A stretch of 64,000 nt of DNA from Bacteroidales bacterium (GCA_024710405.1 JANJUV010000019.1:282845-346844), one strand, 5' to 3'. Counted from the stretch's first letter, positions 44,017-55,088 are shown. The notes: generated by a model from the letters alone, not told the origin. A program made the numbers and translations.

Positions 44017-44281
44017 CAATTGATAGGGAAAATTGAAATAACTGGAAATGTTATAGTTAAAGGAACCTGATAAGCTAAAACGTTATAGGTTCTGACGAAG
44101 CTCCGCACTTGAGTTCTTTCATCTGGAGCATCGTGGTTTTAAGACCCAAACGGGGCTTTACACCTTCCTTCAACTATTCTGTTCAAGTTTTATTTTCATA
44201 AGCTGAGTATCATAAAGAATTTTTATGTACTTTTGCGCTCCCAAAAAAGAGGGACAGAAACTTAAAATTAAATAGCACAAA
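44017..44281 (+). promoter_or_regulatory. Long structured leader of the rpsL operon with boxA-like motif
   Basis: About 265 bases from P1 to the rpsL ATG. It contains an imperfect hairpin (AACCTGATAA with TTATAGGTT, 44083-44104 region), a short stem GCTCC/GGAGC around the boxA-like AGTTCTTT (44112-44119), and a second promoter (TACTTTTG). No terminator-type U-tract hairpin is obvious. It is a candidate for Nus-type antitermination or feedback control by a ribosomal protein. Confidence 0.45.
44228..44235 (+). promoter_or_regulatory. Putative promoter P2 (-7 element) of the rpsL operon
   Basis: TACTTTTG (TAnnTTTG) followed by CGCTCCC, 46 bases upstream of the rpsL ATG. The -33 box is weak. It would make a transcript without the long leader. 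Confidence 0.5.
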
Positions 44282-44659
44282 ATGCCTACTATTCAACAAT
44301 TAGTGCGCAAAGGGCGCCAAAAACTGGTTGATAAAAGCAAGTCGCCGGCACTCGACTCATGTCCTCAAAGACGTGGAGTTTGTGTAAGGGTGTACACCAC
44401 AACTCCCAAGAAACCTAATTCAGCCATGCGTAAAGTGGCCAGGGTAAGGCTTACCAACGGAAAAGAAGTTAACGCCTACATCCCGGGCGAAGGCCACAAC
44501 CTGCAGGAGCACTCGATCGTTATGATCCGTGGTGGCCGTGTTAAGGATTTGCCGGGTGTTCGCTATCATATTATCCGTGGAGCACTTGATACTTCAGGGG
44601 TTGAAGGCCGTAAACAAAGACGTTCGAAATATGGAGCTAAGCGCCCCAAGAAAAAATAA
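44282..44659 (+). CDS. rpsL: 30S ribosomal protein S12
   Basis: 125 residues, full length. [18 protein letters not shown] contains the decoding-centre Lys (E. coli Lys43), and [13 protein letters not shown] the second (Lys88). Both are wild type, as in streptomycin-sensitive strains. First gene of the str-S10-spc-alpha cluster; 39 bases before rpsG. Confidence 0.98.
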   Translation: MPTIQQLVRKGRQKLVDKSKSPALDSCPQRRGVCVRVYTTTPKKPNSAMRKVARVRLTNGKEVNAYIPGEGHNLQEHSIVMIRGGRVKDLPGVRYHIIRGALDTSGVEGRKQRRSKYGAKRPKKK

Positions 44660-44698
44660 TTCACAGTCCATAACTGAACTTAATAAAGATAGCTAGTC

Positions 44699-45166
44699 AT
44701 GAGAAAAGCTAAACCAAAGAAAAGAATTATTCTTCCTGACCCGAGATTTAACGATGTGTTGGTGACAAAGTTTGTCAACAATATCATGCTCAGGGGAAAG
44801 AAGAACGTTGCCTATGAGATTTTCTACGAGGCTATGGACATTGTGGCTCAGAAAACCAATGAAGACTGCGTTGAGGTTTGGAAGAAAGCTCTTGCAAATG
44901 TAACCCCGGCGGTTGAAGTACGCAGCCGTCGTATTGGTGGTGCTACTTTCCAGATACCTTCTGAAATCAGGCCTAATCGTAAAATGTCTATCGGCATGAA
45001 AAACCTGATCGGGTATGCCCGTAAAAGGCATGAGAAAAGTATGGGTCAGAAACTAGCCGGTGAAATCCTTGCTGCCTTTAAGGAAGAAGGCGCTGCTTTT
45101 AAAAAGAAAGAGGACACACATCGTATGGCCGAAGCAAACAAAGCATTTTCACACTTCAGGTTCTAA
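44699..45166 (+). CDS. rpsG: 30S ribosomal protein S7
   Basis: 155 residues. Family core [38 protein letters not shown] and [18 protein letters not shown]. It binds the 3' major domain of 16S rRNA and starts 30S head assembly; in E. coli it is the str operon repressor. Between rpsL and fusA. Confidence 0.98.
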   Translation: MRKAKPKKRIILPDPRFNDVLVTKFVNNIMLRGKKNVAYEIFYEAMDIVAQKTNEDCVEVWKKALANVTPAVEVRSRRIGGATFQIPSEIRPNRKMSIGMKNLIGYARKRHEKSMGQKLAGEILAAFKEEGAAFKKKEDTHRMAEANKAFSHFRF

Positions 45167-45191
45167 GAAAACCAAACCGCCGACCTAGCCC

Positions 45192-47312
45192 ATGTCTTCA
45201 GACCTGAAAAATATAACCCACAAACTACAGCTGACACGCAATATTGGCATTATGGCCCATATTGATGCCGGTAAAACGACTACTACCGAGCGCATTCTTT
45301 ATTACACCGGTAGGAGCCATAAACTGGGCGAAGTACACGAAGGCGCGGCTACTATGGACTGGATGGTGCAGGAGCAGGAGAGAGGAATAACAATTACCTC
45401 AGCAGCTACTACAGTTTTCTGGGACTATAATAATCATAAATACAAGATTAACATCATTGATACTCCCGGACACGTTGACTTCACTGTTGAGGTCGAACGA
45501 TCCCTTAGGGTACTTGATGGTGCAGTTGCTCTTTTCTGTGCGGTTGGAGGTGTTGAGCCACAATCTGAAACTGTTTGGAGACAAGCTGATAAATATAAGG
45601 TTCCACGGTTGTGTTTTGTTAACAAAATGGACCGCTCTGGTGCTGACTTTTTCAGCGTTTTGACACAGATAAGGGAAAGACTTGGCGCCAACCCGATCCC
45701 ATTGCAAATACCGATTGGCGAAGAGGAGAATTTCAAAGGTGTTGTTGATCTTATCAGTAATAAGGCTTATGTGTGGGACGACAGTACCAAAGGTGTTGTT
45801 ATGGTGGAAGTCCCGATACCTGACGATTTGCTTGATACAGTTGAAGAATATCGCCTTAAACTGATCGAGGGAGTTGCTGAAGAAAGCGATGAACTCCTTG
45901 AAAAGTTTATGGAAGATCACAATTCCATAACCGAAGACGAAATTCTCTACCACATTCGTAAAGCCACAGTAGAAATGAGGATCTCCCCGGTTTTGTGCGG
46001 AGCTTCCTTCAAGAATAAAGGGGTTCAAATGCTTCTGAATGGGGTGGCTCAATTTCTGCCAAGCCCACTTGATGTTGACGCGGTAACCGGATTAAATCCA
46101 TATACCGAGAAAAACGAGATCAGAAAAGTTGATTCAAATGAACCTTTCAGTGCGCTGGCATTTAAAATTGCTACCGATCCCTTTGTGGGGCGTATTGCTT
46201 TTTTCAGGGTTTATTCCGGTAAACTCGAGTCTGGCTCTTACATCCTCAATGCATCAACAAATAAGAAGGAGCGTATTTCACGTATCATGCAGATGCATGC
46301 CAACAAGCAAAACCCGCTTGACGTTATTGAAGCCGGTGATATTGGTGCAGCCGTTGGTTTCAAAATAATCAGAACCGGCGATACATTATGTGATGAGAAG
46401 CATCCAATTTTGCTTGAATCGATGACCTTCCCCGAGCCTGTTATCAGTGTGGCTATTGAGCCAAAAACACAGGGTGATATGGACAAAATGTCTATGGCCC
46501 TTGCCAAGCTTGCTGAAGAAGATCCTACCTTCAAAGTGAAGACGGATGAAGATTCGGGTCAGACAATAATCTCGGGAATGGGCGAATTGCATCTTGAAAT
46601 TTTGATTGACAGGCTTAAGCGAGAATTTAAGGTCGAGTGCAATCAGGGCAGACCTCAGGTGGCATACAAAGAAGCCCTTATCAGCAGCGCCTCCCACCGT
46701 GAAGTGTACAAGAAACAAACGGGTGGACGCGGTAAATTTGCTGATATCCAGTTTGAGATCGGGCCTGCAGATGATGGATTTGTGGGTTTGCAATTCATTG
46801 ATGATGTTAAGGGCGGTAATATTCCACGCGAATTTATGCCCGCAATTCAAAAAGGTTTCCGTGAATCGATGTCGAATGGCGTGCTAGCAGGTTTTCCTGT
46901 AGACAGCATTAAGGTTAAGGTGATTGACGGGTCTTACCATACTGTCGACTCTGATTCATTATCATTTGAAATGGCTGCACGTATAGGTTACAAGAATTCA
47001 TGCCGGAAAGCCAAATCAGTATTACTCGAGCCTATTATGAAGGTTGAAGTAAATACACCTGATGAATATCTGGGAGATGTTACCGGCGACCTGAACAAAA
47101 GAAGAGCAGTCGTTCGTGAGGTCAATGCAAAAATCGGACTTCAGGTCATCAAAGCAGATGTGCCGCTTTCGGAGATGTTTGGGTATGTCACATCGCTGAG
47201 GTCATTGACCAGCGGAAGAGCCAACTCAACTATGGAATTCAGCCGTTATCAGGAAGCGCCTGACAGTATTGCCGAGGCGGTTATTAATAAGTCTAAAGGT
47301 ATTGTAAAATAA
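45192..47312 (+). CDS. fusA: Elongation factor G
   Basis: 706 residues. GTPase motifs G1 [10 protein letters not shown]2 region RGITITSA, G3 DTPGHVDF and G4 NKMDRSGAD; then domains II to V ending in [20 protein letters not shown]. It drives translocation of tRNA and mRNA on the ribosome. In the str operon; tuf does not follow, the next gene is rpsJ after 25 bases. Confidence 0.98.
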   Translation: MSSDLKNITHKLQLTRNIGIMAHIDAGKTTTTERILYYTGRSHKLGEVHEGAATMDWMVQEQERGITITSAATTVFWDYNNHKYKINIIDTPGHVDFTVEVERSLRVLDGAVALFCAVGGVEPQSETVWRQADKYKVPRLCFVNKMDRSGADFFSVLTQIRERLGANPIPLQIPIGEEENFKGVVDLISNKAYVWDDSTKGVVMVEVPIPDDLLDTVEEYRLKLIEGVAEESDELLEKFMEDHNSITEDEILYHIRKATVEMRISPVLCGASFKNKGVQMLLNGVAQFLPSPLDVDAVTGLNPYTEKNEIRKVDSNEPFSALAFKIATDPFVGRIAFFRVYSGKLESGSYILNASTNKKERISRIMQMHANKQNPLDVIEAGDIGAAVGFKIIRTGDTLCDEKHPILLESMTFPEPVISVAIEPKTQGDMDKMSMALAKLAEEDPTFKVKTDEDSGQTIISGMGELHLEILIDRLKREFKVECNQGRPQVAYKEALISSASHREVYKKQTGGRGKFADIQFEIGPADDGFVGLQFIDDVKGGNIPREFMPAIQKGFRESMSNGVLAGFPVDSIKVKVIDGSYHTVDSDSLSFEMAARIGYKNSCRKAKSVLLEPIMKVEVNTPDEYLGDVTGDLNKRRAVVREVNAKIGLQVIKADVPLSEMFGYVTSLRSLTSGRANSTMEFSRYQEAPDSIAEAVINKSKGIVK

Positions 47313-47337
47313 TTAGTTAATCTAATATTTCTCAACT

Positions 47338-47643
47338 GTGAGCCAAAGAATAAGAATTAAACTGAAGTCATACGATCACAACCTGGTTGACAAATCGGCC
47401 GAGAAGATCGTTAAAACCATCAAAACGACCGGTGCTGTGGTTAGCGGACCTATTCCACTTCCCACTGACAAAAAGATTTATACCGTATTGCGGTCAACCT
47501 TCGTGCATAAGAAATCAAGGGAGCAATTTGAGCTGAGTTCATACAAGCGTTTGCTTGATATATACAGTTCAACTTCTCAAACTATTGATGCCTTGATGAA
47601 GCTTGAGTTGCCCAGTGGAGTTGAAGTGGAAATCAAAGTGTGA
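47338..47643 (+). CDS. rpsJ: 30S ribosomal protein S10
   Basis: 101 residues with a GTG start (47338). [20 protein letters not shown] and [26 protein letters not shown] are the family core. It forms part of the 30S head and, with NusB, of the antitermination complex that binds boxA RNA. First gene of the S10 section. Confidence 0.97.
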   Translation: MSQRIRIKLKSYDHNLVDKSAEKIVKTIKTTGAVVSGPIPLPTDKKIYTVLRSTFVHKKSREQFELSSYKRLLDIYSSTSQTIDALMKLELPSGVEVEIKV

Positions 47644-47679
47644 CGCTTTTCAAATATTAAAGATTAAAAGTATAAAGCG

Positions 47680-48303
47680 ATGTCAGGTTTATTAGGAAAG
47701 AAAATTGGGATGACCAGCATTTTTGATGCAGCAGGAAAGAATATTCCTGTAACTGTTATTGAGGCTGGTCCATGCGTGGTCACCCAGATCAGGACGAACG
47801 AGAAGGACGGTTATGAAGCCGTTCAGCTTTCTTTCGATGACAGGAAGGAGAAACATACTACTAAGGCAATGAAGGGCCACTTCGCAAAGGCCAATAGCAG
47901 CCCGAAGAAATATGTGAGTGAGTTTACCCGTTTCGAACAACGTAAACAGTTTGGTGATATATTAACTGTTGACGTATTCATGGAAGGTGAATTTGTTGAT
48001 GTTGTTGGTATCAGTAAGGGAAAAGGCTTCCAGGGAGTTGTAAAACGTCACGGATTCGGAGGCGTTGGTGATGCCACTCACGGTCAGCATAACAGGCTTC
48101 GCGCTCCCGGTTCGCTTGGTGCATCTTCTTATCCTTCAAGGGTTATGAAAGGGCTGAGGATGGCCGGTCAGATGGGTAACCATCGTGTAAAGGTTATCAA
48201 TCTTCAGATCGTTAAGATCATCCCTGAGAAGAACCTGATTTTAGTAAAAGGTGCTGTACCAGGACCAGTTAACGGATATTTAAAAATTGAGAGATGGAAT
48301 TAG
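47680..48303 (+). CDS. rplC: 50S ribosomal protein L3
   Basis: 207 residues. [14 protein letters not shown] at the start, [21 protein letters not shown] in the centre and [19 protein letters not shown] near the end. One of two proteins that start 50S assembly. The stop codon overlaps the rplD start by 10 bases. Confidence 0.98.
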   Translation: MSGLLGKKIGMTSIFDAAGKNIPVTVIEAGPCVVTQIRTNEKDGYEAVQLSFDDRKEKHTTKAMKGHFAKANSSPKKYVSEFTRFEQRKQFGDILTVDVFMEGEFVDVVGISKGKGFQGVVKRHGFGGVGDATHGQHNRLRAPGSLGASSYPSRVMKGLRMAGQMGNHRVKVINLQIVKIIPEKNLILVKGAVPGPVNGYLKIERWN

Positions 48304-48920
48304 TAGTTCATAATATCAGCGGAGAAGCCACATCACGCAAGGTTATGCTTGATGAGGCAGTCTTTGGTGTGAAACCAAGTGATCATGCCATTTACCTTGA
48401 CACCAAGCAATATCTGGCTAATCAAAGGCAGGGAACCCACAAATCAAAAGAGAAGAGTGAAGTTAACGCCAGCACCAAAAAAATTAAGAAGCAAAAAGGA
48501 ACGGGTACAGCAAGAGCCGGAAGCGTAAAGTCGCCATTATTTGTTGGTGGTGGCAGGGTTTTTGGACCGAAGCCCCGTGATTATAGCTTTAAACTAAACA
48601 AGAAAGTTAAGGTATTGGCGCGCAAATCTGCTCTTGCCTACAAAGCACTTGAGAATAAAATTGTTGTGCTTGAGGATTTCACTTTTGAAGCACCCAAGAC
48701 CAAGACTTTTAACCAAATGCTGAATAATTTTAAGGAAGCTGACCGCAAAGCCTTGTTTATTCTGGCGCAGGTTGACAAAAACGTTGTGCTTTCCGCACGC
48801 AACATTCAGAGGGCAAAAATCACTACTGCCGGTAGTCTGAGTACTTTCGACATTCTGAATGCCAACAGCCTTTTTATCACCGAGAGTTCATTACAGCGGA
48901 TCTCTGAGATGCTGTCCTAA
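48294..48920 (+). CDS. rplD: 50S ribosomal protein L4
   Basis: 208 residues; ATG at 48294 inside the end of rplC. Basic loop [20 protein letters not shown] and [20 protein letters not shown] mark the exit-tunnel extension. Binds 23S rRNA; in E. coli it represses the S10 operon through its leader. Confidence 0.97.
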   Translation: MELVVHNISGEATSRKVMLDEAVFGVKPSDHAIYLDTKQYLANQRQGTHKSKEKSEVNASTKKIKKQKGTGTARAGSVKSPLFVGGGRVFGPKPRDYSFKLNKKVKVLARKSALAYKALENKIVVLEDFTFEAPKTKTFNQMLNNFKEADRKALFILAQVDKNVVLSARNIQRAKITTAGSLSTFDILNANSLFITESSLQRISEMLS

Positions 48921-48949
48921 TTGAATAGAAACATAAACCGCTCAAGACG

Positions 48950-49240
48950 ATGAATATCATTATTAAACCGGTTATCACTGAGAAAATGACCGCCATGGGT
49001 GAGAAGCTCAACCGGTATGGCTTTATCGTTGACAAGAAGGCAAACAAACTCCAGATTATTGCTGCCATTAAGGAACTTTACGGAGTTGAAGTAGCTGCCG
49101 TCAACACAATGAATTATTCTGGAAAGCTGAAGTCACGCTATACCAAAACAGGTATCATAGCCGGCAGGACAAAAGCCGTTAAAAAGGCTATTGTGACATT
49201 GGCTGAAGGTGAAACGATTGATTTTTTTAGCAACATTTAG
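48950..49240 (+). CDS. rplW: 50S ribosomal protein L23
   Basis: 96 residues. IIKPVITEKMTAMGEKLNRYGF at the start and VAAVNTMNYSGKLKSR in the middle are the family hallmarks. Lies at the tunnel exit and docks trigger factor and SRP. Confidence 0.96.
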   Translation: MNIIIKPVITEKMTAMGEKLNRYGFIVDKKANKLQIIAAIKELYGVEVAAVNTMNYSGKLKSRYTKTGIIAGRTKAVKKAIVTLAEGETIDFFSNI

Positions 49241-49244
49241 ATAA

Positions 49245-50069
49245 ATGGCTTTAAAGAAATACAAACCAACGACTCCCGGTCAGCGCTTCAAATTGATCAG
49301 CGCTTTTGATGAAATTACCACCGACAGACCGGAGAAATCGCTGATTGCTTCAGCGAAAAGTACTGGTGGAAGAAATAATGACGGGCACCGTACCATCAGG
49401 AATGTTGGTGGCGGACACAAGCAAAAATTCCGTATTATCGACTTCAAACGCGATAAAGAAGGAATTCCTGCGACGGTGAGAACCATTGAATATGATCCGA
49501 ACCGTACTGCACGCATTGCCCTCGTATTTTACGCTGATGGTGAGAAACGTTATATCATCGCACCGCAAGGACTTAAAGTAGGTCAGGAAATCACTTCAGG
49601 CAAAGGTGTAAGTCCGAATGTTGGAAATGCCCTATATCTGAGTGAAGTTCCATTTGGTACAATAATCCACAACATCGAGCTCAGGCCCGGTCAGGGAGCC
49701 AAAATGGCCCGCAGCGCCGGCTCATATGCCCAGCTGATGTCCCGCGATGGCAAATATGCCATCCTGAAAATGCCATCAGGTGAAACACGTATGATCCTTC
49801 AGTCATGCAAGGCAACTATTGGTATGGTGTCAAACGTTGACCACAACCTTGAGAAATCCGGAAAGGCCGGACGCAGCCGCTGGCTTGGACGTCGTCCGCG
49901 CGTCAGAGGCGTTGTGATGAACCCGGTTGATCACCCTATGGGTGGTGGCGAAGGTCGCGCATCCGGAGGCCATCCGCGAAGCAGAAAGGGTATACCTGCC
50001 AAGGGCTATAAAACACGCTCGAAGAAGAATACTTCCGACAGGTATATTATTGAAAGAAAGAAGAAATAG
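49245..50069 (+). CDS. rplB: 50S ribosomal protein L2
   Basis: 274 residues. [29 protein letters not shown] [20 protein letters not shown] and the C-terminal [20 protein letters not shown], which holds the conserved peptidyl-transferase-proximal His. 4 bases after rplW. Confidence 0.98.
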   Translation: MALKKYKPTTPGQRFKLISAFDEITTDRPEKSLIASAKSTGGRNNDGHRTIRNVGGGHKQKFRIIDFKRDKEGIPATVRTIEYDPNRTARIALVFYADGEKRYIIAPQGLKVGQEITSGKGVSPNVGNALYLSEVPFGTIIHNIELRPGQGAKMARSAGSYAQLMSRDGKYAILKMPSGETRMILQSCKATIGMVSNVDHNLEKSGKAGRSRWLGRRPRVRGVVMNPVDHPMGGGEGRASGGHPRSRKGIPAKGYKTRSKKNTSDRYIIERKKK

Positions 50070-50099
50070 CATTAATCAGGAAGAAACAATATAATCACT

Positions 50100-50378
50100 A
50101 TGAGCCGTTCGTTAAAAAAAGGACCTTATATCCACTACAAACTCGAGAAAAAGGTCATGGACAATGTTGAATCAGGCAAGAAAACCGTGATAAAAACATG
50201 GTCACGTGCTTCGATGATCGCTCCTGATTTTGTCGGACAAACTATAGCAGTCCACAACGGAAATAAATTTATACCGGTTTATGTAACCGAAAATATGGTT
50301 GGACACAAACTGGGCGAGTTTGCCCCCACCCGCATCTTCAGAGGTCACGCCGGTAAAAAGGAAAAAGGTAAAAAATAA
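50100..50378 (+). CDS. rpsS: 30S ribosomal protein S19
   Basis: 92 residues. [19 protein letters not shown] and [39 protein letters not shown] are the family signature. Sits in the 30S head next to S13. Confidence 0.98.
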   Translation: MSRSLKKGPYIHYKLEKKVMDNVESGKKTVIKTWSRASMIAPDFVGQTIAVHNGNKFIPVYVTENMVGHKLGEFAPTRIFRGHAGKKEKGKK

Positions 50379-50391
50379 GGAGAAGTAAACT

Positions 50392-50787
50392 ATGGGAGCC
50401 AGAAAACATAACAGAGCCGAAGCGATTAAAGAGCAACGTAAATCAACTTACATGGCCTCTTTGAGTAATGTCCCCACTTCACCGAGGAAAATGCGCCTTG
50501 TTGCAGATTTGGTACGCGGGATGAATGTAGAATTAGCACTTCATGCGCTGCAATATTCGCAAAAAGAAGCATCGGACAGGCTGTACAAGCTGCTCAGATC
50601 AGCTATTGCCAATTGGGAATCAAAGAATGAGGGAGCCCGTATCGAGAACAGCAACCTTTATATTAAGGAGATTTTTGTCGATCCGGGAAGAGTATTGAAA
50701 AGGGTTCAGCCTGCACCTCAAGGAAGGGCCCATCGTATACGCAAACGCTCAAACCATGTTACTTTAGTTATTGACAGCCGCTCATAA
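50392..50787 (+). CDS. rplV: 50S ribosomal protein L22
   Basis: 131 residues, including an N-terminal extension ([18 protein letters not shown]) before the usual core [17 protein letters not shown]. The hairpin [20 protein letters not shown] lines the exit tunnel. Unusually for this phylum a Shine-Dalgarno TAAGGAG (50376-50382) lies 9 bases before the ATG. Confidence 0.97.
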   Translation: MGARKHNRAEAIKEQRKSTYMASLSNVPTSPRKMRLVADLVRGMNVELALHALQYSQKEASDRLYKLLRSAIANWESKNEGARIENSNLYIKEIFVDPGRVLKRVQPAPQGRAHRIRKRSNHVTLVIDSRS

Positions 50788-50838
50788 CGGTGATCAGGAA
50801 TAAAAAAAATTGACAAGAATCCGATAAGAAATAATTGA

Positions 50839-51561
50839 ATGGGACAAAAAACGAATCCGATAGGACTTAGGTTAGGAATCATCAAGGGATGGGACTCCAA
50901 CTGGTACGGTGGTAATGATTTTGCCGGTAAGCTTGTTGAAGACGACAAGATCAGAAAATACCTGAATGCACGTTTGGGTAAAGCCGGAATCTCAAAAATT
51001 AATATTGAGCGTTCGCTAAAACTGGTAACCGTTACCATTTCGACTGCCCGGCCCGGTATGATTATCGGTAAAGGAGGTCAGGAGGTTGACAAATTAAAGG
51101 AAGAGTTGAAGAAACTCACCGGTAAGGAAGTCCAGATCAACATCAGCGAGATCAAAAGGCCAGAGTTGGATGCCTATATCGTTGCCTCAACTATTGCTAA
51201 ACAGATTGAAGGTCGTATTTCGTTCCGTCGCGCGATCAAAACAGCTATCACGTCGAGCATGCGTATTGGTGCCGAGGGTATCAAGGTTATGATTTCAGGC
51301 CGTGTTGGCGGAGCTGAGATGGCACGCAGGGAAACATACAAAGAAGGAAGAATTCCTTTGCATACACTTAGAGCCGATATTGATTATGCTTTGGTTGAAG
51401 CCCATACCACCTATGGTCGAATTGGTATCAAGGTTTGGATTTGTAAAGGAGAAATATATGGCAAACCTGAGCTTGTGCCCAGCAGTGTTGGCGGAGTTAA
51501 AAAAACAGTGGCTCCAAAAGCCGGAACCGGTGCTCCCCGTCAGCGCGGACGTCGTAAATAA
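50839..51561 (+). CDS. rpsC: 30S ribosomal protein S3
   Basis: 240 residues. [20 protein letters not shown], the KH motif [18 protein letters not shown] and the C-terminal [18 protein letters not shown]. Forms the mRNA entry site with S4 and S5. Confidence 0.98.
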   Translation: MGQKTNPIGLRLGIIKGWDSNWYGGNDFAGKLVEDDKIRKYLNARLGKAGISKINIERSLKLVTVTISTARPGMIIGKGGQEVDKLKEELKKLTGKEVQINISEIKRPELDAYIVASTIAKQIEGRISFRRAIKTAITSSMRIGAEGIKVMISGRVGGAEMARRETYKEGRIPLHTLRADIDYALVEAHTTYGRIGIKVWICKGEIYGKPELVPSSVGGVKKTVAPKAGTGAPRQRGRRK

Positions 51562-51592
51562 GATATTATAAACACTTTAGAATATAGTAACT

Positions 51593-52015
51593 ATGTTACA
51601 GCCCAAAAAGACAAAGTTCAGAAGACACCAGAAAGGCAGAATGAAAGGAATGGCCATGCGCGGAAATCAGCTTGCATTTGGCTCTTTCGGAATTAAGGCT
51701 ATGGAAAACAGCTGGTTGACAGGACGTCAGATCGAAGCAGCCCGTCAGGCTGTTACCCGCCATATGAAACGCGAAGGCCAGATATGGATTCGGATTTTTC
51801 CGGATAAACCCATCACAAAGAAACCTGCTGAGGTACGTATGGGTAAAGGTAAAGGAGCACCTGAGTATTTCGTGGCTCCTGTAACTCCGGGTCGTATCAT
51901 CTTTGAAGCAGAAGGTGTGCCTTTGGCAGTGGCCAAGGAAGCCCTCAGGCTCGCAGCCCAGAAACTGCCGATTCCAACAAAGTTTGTTGTCAGGCGCGAT
52001 TATGTAGAAGCATAA
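51593..52015 (+). CDS. rplP: 50S ribosomal protein L16
   Basis: 140 residues. [39 protein letters not shown] and [19 protein letters not shown]. Positions the A-site t[11 protein letters not shown] surrounds the conserved loop containing the Arg that is hydroxylated in E. coli. Confidence 0.98.
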   Translation: MLQPKKTKFRRHQKGRMKGMAMRGNQLAFGSFGIKAMENSWLTGRQIEAARQAVTRHMKREGQIWIRIFPDKPITKKPAEVRMGKGKGAPEYFVAPVTPGRIIFEAEGVPLAVAKEALRLAAQKLPIPTKFVVRRDYVEA

Positions 52016-52028
52016 AATTTGATCGAAC

Positions 52029-52232
52029 ATGAAACAGGAAGTAATCAGAGAATTAAGTACGGCCGATCTGCAGGAAAGGTTGGAAGAAGAGCGCAAACAA
52101 CTGGTCAAGCTCAGACTGAACCATGCAGTTTCGCCACTCGAGAATCCCAATAAAATCAAGGCATATCGTCGCACTATCGCCAGGTTGTTGACCGAACTGA
52201 AAAAGCGTCAGCTTGCGGCTAGTAATAAATAA
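52029..52232 (+). CDS. rpmC: 50S ribosomal protein L29
   Basis: 67 residues, two long helices. [20 protein letters not shown] and [19 protein letters not shown] match L29. Sits beside L23 at the tunnel exit. Confidence 0.95.
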   Translation: MKQEVIRELSTADLQERLEEERKQLVKLRLNHAVSPLENPNKIKAYRRTIARLLTELKKRQLAASNK

Positions 52233-52246
52233 TAGACGTCATAAAG

Positions 52247-52504
52247 ATGGAAACCAGGAACTTAAGAAAAGAAAGAATCGGAGTTGTTGTGAGTAACAAA
52301 ATGGACAAGTCCATTACTGTTGAAATAGAACGCCGTGTAAAACACCCGATTTACGGAAAATTCGTGAAAAAGACGAGCCGCTTTATGGCACACGACGAAA
52401 CAAACGACTGCAACATAGGCGACACTGTGCGTATTTGTGAAACACGACCATTGAGCAAGAATAAATGCTGGCGATTGGTTGAAATAATCGAAAGGGCCAA
52501 GTAA
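52247..52504 (+). CDS. rpsQ: 30S ribosomal protein S17
   Basis: 85 residues, OB fold. [19 protein letters not shown] and [19 protein letters not shown] are the family signature. Confidence 0.96.
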   Translation: METRNLRKERIGVVVSNKMDKSITVEIERRVKHPIYGKFVKKTSRFMAHDETNDCNIGDTVRICETRPLSKNKCWRLVEIIERAK

Positions 52505-52505
52505 G

Positions 52506-52874
52506 ATGATACAGCAGGAATCAAGATTGACCGTAGCCGATAACAGCGGCGCGAAAGAAGTGCTCTGCATAAGGGTGCTCGGCGGAACCGGAAAACGATA
52601 TGCCAGAATTGGCGATCAGATTGTGGTGACTGTAAAGAATGCATTGCCCAGCGGCACTATTAAGAAAGGTGCTGTTGTTAAGGCAGTGGTTGTAAGAACA
52701 AAGAAAGAAACACGCCGTACCGACGGCTCCTATATTCGTTTTGACGACAATGCTGTGGTGCTTCTGAACAATGCAGGTGAAATGATCGGTACACGTATTT
52801 TCGGACCCGTTGCCAGAGAACTTCGTGAGAAACAGTTTATGAAGATCGTTTCATTGGCACCGGAAGTGTTGTAA
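52506..52874 (+). CDS. rplN: 50S ribosomal protein L14
   Basis: 122 residues. [40 protein letters not shown] and [19 protein letters not shown]. Forms bridge B8 to the 30S and binds L19. The stop codon TAA overlaps an ATG of the next frame (TAATG). Confidence 0.98.
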   Translation: MIQQESRLTVADNSGAKEVLCIRVLGGTGKRYARIGDQIVVTVKNALPSGTIKKGAVVKAVVVRTKKETRRTDGSYIRFDDNAVVLLNNAGEMIGTRIFGPVARELREKQFMKIVSLAPEVL

Positions 52875-52894
52875 TGCATAATACCAAACAGAGT

Positions 52895-53215
52895 ATGAAA
52901 AAATTGCATATAAAAAAAGGTGACAGCGTAATTGTGATTGCCGGCGACCATAAAGGCGAACAAGGCAAAGTCATGATAGTCAACGTTGAAAAAGAAAGAG
53001 CTATCGTGGAAGGTGTGAATATGGTTTCGAAACACACTAAGCCAAATACCGAGAATCCTAAAGGTGGGATAATTAAAAAAGAAGCTCCGGTGCATATTTC
53101 CAACCTGAAGATCGTAGGATCTAACGGCAAACCAACCAGAATTGGCAGGAAACTTGACGAGAAATCCGGAAAATCAGTCCGTTATTCAAAAAAGACAGGG
53201 GAGGTAATTAAGTAA
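52895..53215 (+). CDS. rplX: 50S ribosomal protein L24
   Basis: 106 residues from the ATG at 52895 ([20 protein letters not shown]), which fits the family KOW-domain start. An in-frame ATG at 52874, overlapping the rplN stop, would add MHNTKQS and would couple translation; it cannot be excluded. The stop overlaps rplE (TAATG). Confidence 0.95.
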   Translation: MKKLHIKKGDSVIVIAGDHKGEQGKVMIVNVEKERAIVEGVNMVSKHTKPNTENPKGGIIKKEAPVHISNLKIVGSNGKPTRIGRKLDEKSGKSVRYSKKTGEVIK

Positions 53216-53772
53216 TGAGCTATCAGCCCAGATTAAAAGAAAAGTATAAGAGCGAAATCGTGCCTGCTCTTCAACAACAGTTTCAATATAAAACTGTGAT
53301 GCAGGTTCCACGTTTGGTTAAAATTTCGCTCAACCAGGGAATCGGTGCAGCCTTAACTGACAAGAAACTGATCGATTTTGGTGTTGAAGAAATGACCGCC
53401 ATCACCGGACAGAAAGCTGTGCCAACAATCTCAAAGCGTGACGTGTCAAACTTTAAACTCCGTAAGGGATATCCAATCGGAGTACGCGTGACACTGCGTG
53501 GCGATAAAATGTATGAGTTCCTTGAGCGACTGATCGCAGTTGCATTACCCCGCGTTCGTGATTTCAGGGGAATCAATGACAAGGGATTCGACGGAAGAGG
53601 TAACTATAGCTTTGGCGTTACAGAACAAATCATTTTTCCGGAGATTGATATTGACAAGATCAACAGAATCAATGGTATGGACATCACTTTTGTGACAACC
53701 GCACGTAATGACAACGAAGCAATGGCCCTTCTGAAGGAGTTTGGCCTTCCTTTTAAAAACCAAAAAAAATAA
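53215..53772 (+). CDS. rplE: 50S ribosomal protein L5
   Basis: 185 residues. [38 protein letters not shown] and [20 protein letters not shown]. Binds 5S rRNA in the central protuberance. Start overlaps the rplX stop. Confidence 0.98.
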   Translation: MSYQPRLKEKYKSEIVPALQQQFQYKTVMQVPRLVKISLNQGIGAALTDKKLIDFGVEEMTAITGQKAVPTISKRDVSNFKLRKGYPIGVRVTLRGDKMYEFLERLIAVALPRVRDFRGINDKGFDGRGNYSFGVTEQIIFPEIDIDKINRINGMDITFVTTARNDNEAMALLKEFGLPFKNQKK

Positions 53773-53778
53773 TAGCAG

Positions 53779-54048
53779 ATGGCAAAAGAGTCAATGAAAG
53801 CGCGTGAGCGCAAAAGACAAATGATGGTAGATAAATTTGCTGCCAAACGTGCTGCCCTTAAGGAAGCAGGCGATTATGAAGCACTTCAGAAGCTTCCTAA
53901 GAATGCCTCTCCGGTCAGGTTGCACAACCGTTGCCAGTTAACAGGCCGTCCTAAAGGGTATATGAGGCAATTCGGGATTTCCCGTATTAACTTCAGGGAA
54001 ATGGCGTTGAAAGGGTTGATCCCCGGAGTTAAAAAAGCCAGTTGGTAG
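53779..54048 (+). CDS. rpsN: 30S ribosomal protein S14 (long, zinc-free form)
   Basis: 89 residues, the longer form. [20 protein letters not shown] and [20 protein letters not shown] match S14; only one Cys remains, so the CxxC-x(n)-CxxC zinc site of the short form is absent. Confidence 0.97.
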   Translation: MAKESMKARERKRQMMVDKFAAKRAALKEAGDYEALQKLPKNASPVRLHNRCQLTGRPKGYMRQFGISRINFREMALKGLIPGVKKASW

Positions 54049-54068
54049 AATTAAATATTGTTTGAAAG

Positions 54069-54467
54069 ATGAATACTGACCCAATAGCAGATTATTTGAC
54101 CAGGTTGAGGAATGCCGTAATGGCAAAACACCGTATTGTCGAAGTGCCTGCATCCAATGTTAAAAAAGAGATTACAAAAATTCTCTTCGAAAAAGGTTAT
54201 ATCCTCAACTATAAGTTTGAAGACAAACAACCTCAGGCAGTTATTAAAATTGCACTTAAATACCACCCGGTTACTAAAATGCCCGCACTGACAAGCCTCG
54301 AAAGAGTTTCGAGTCCGGGATTGCGTAAATATGTCGGATCTGATGAACTCCCAAGAGTGCTAAATGGCCTGGGAATCGCAATCATTTCTACTTCCAACGG
54401 TATCATGAGTGATAAAGAGGCCCGTAAGCTGAAAATCGGCGGCGAGGTTCTGTGTTATATCAGTTAA
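54069..54467 (+). CDS. rpsH: 30S ribosomal protein S8
   Basis: 132 residues. DPIADYLTRLRNAVMAKHRI at the start and LGIAIISTSNGIMSDKEARK near the end. Binds the centre of 16S rRNA; in E. coli represses the spc operon. Confidence 0.98.
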   Translation: MNTDPIADYLTRLRNAVMAKHRIVEVPASNVKKEITKILFEKGYILNYKFEDKQPQAVIKIALKYHPVTKMPALTSLERVSSPGLRKYVGSDELPRVLNGLGIAIISTSNGIMSDKEARKLKIGGEVLCYIS

Positions 54468-54485
54468 TCAAAGGAGATCATAAAC

Positions 54486-55037
54486 ATGTCAAGAATAGGT
54501 AAATTACCGATCAAGCTTCCTGCCGGTGTTGAAGTAACAGTTGCAAACCAACTGGTAACCGTAAAGGGAAAACTTGGAAAACTTACCCAACAAATGGATG
54601 ATTCAGTGATTCTCAACATTGAGAATGATGAAGTTGTCCTCGAAAGAGCATCTGACTCAATCGATCACAAGGCCAAACACGGACTTTACAGGTCGTTGCT
54701 GAGCAATATGGTAAAAGGTGTTTCTGAAGGTTTTCATACCGTACAGGAACTGGTGGGTGTTGGATATAAAGCTGAAGCTAAGGGCCAGATACTTGAAATG
54801 TCGTTGGGATATTCTCACAACCTTGTTTTTGTGCTTCCTGAAGAAATCAAGGTTGAAACCGTGAACGAAAGAGGTAAAAACCCATTGATCAAAATGAGTT
54901 GCATTGATAAACAACTTATTGGTCAGGTTGCTGCTAAAATCAGGTCATTGCGCGAACCCGAGCCATATAAAGGCAAGGGTATTAAATTCCAGAACGAAGT
55001 TCTCAGAAGAAAAGCAGGAAAAACAGCTGGTAAATAA
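54486..55037 (+). CDS. rplF: 50S ribosomal protein L6
   Basis: 183 residues, two repeats. SRIGKLPIKLPAGVEVTVAN, GVGYKAEAKGQILEMSLGYS and REPEPYKGKGIKFQNEVLRR. A strong Shine-Dalgarno AAAGGAG (54470-54476) lies 9 bases upstream, rare in this phylum. Confidence 0.98.
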   Translation: MSRIGKLPIKLPAGVEVTVANQLVTVKGKLGKLTQQMDDSVILNIENDEVVLERASDSIDHKAKHGLYRSLLSNMVKGVSEGFHTVQELVGVGYKAEAKGQILEMSLGYSHNLVFVLPEEIKVETVNERGKNPLIKMSCIDKQLIGQVAAKIRSLREPEPYKGKGIKFQNEVLRRKAGKTAGK

Positions 55038-55088
55038 ATTTGAATAGTAACTGGCTTGCCGATGCAGGCTGAAAATTTTCCATGAATC

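Noticed and set aside
44041..44160. tRNA gene in the rpsL leader
   Set aside because: GGTTCTGACGAAG looks a little like a T-loop, but GTTCRA is not met and no acceptor stem or anticodon arm can be drawn.
45399..46052. A 217-codon open frame on the minus strand inside fusA
   Set aside because: It lies fully inside a certain EF-G gene, and its peptide has no family features. Other long antisense frames, as in dnaJ (37894-38385), rplP (51596-52174) and grpE, were dropped for the same reason.
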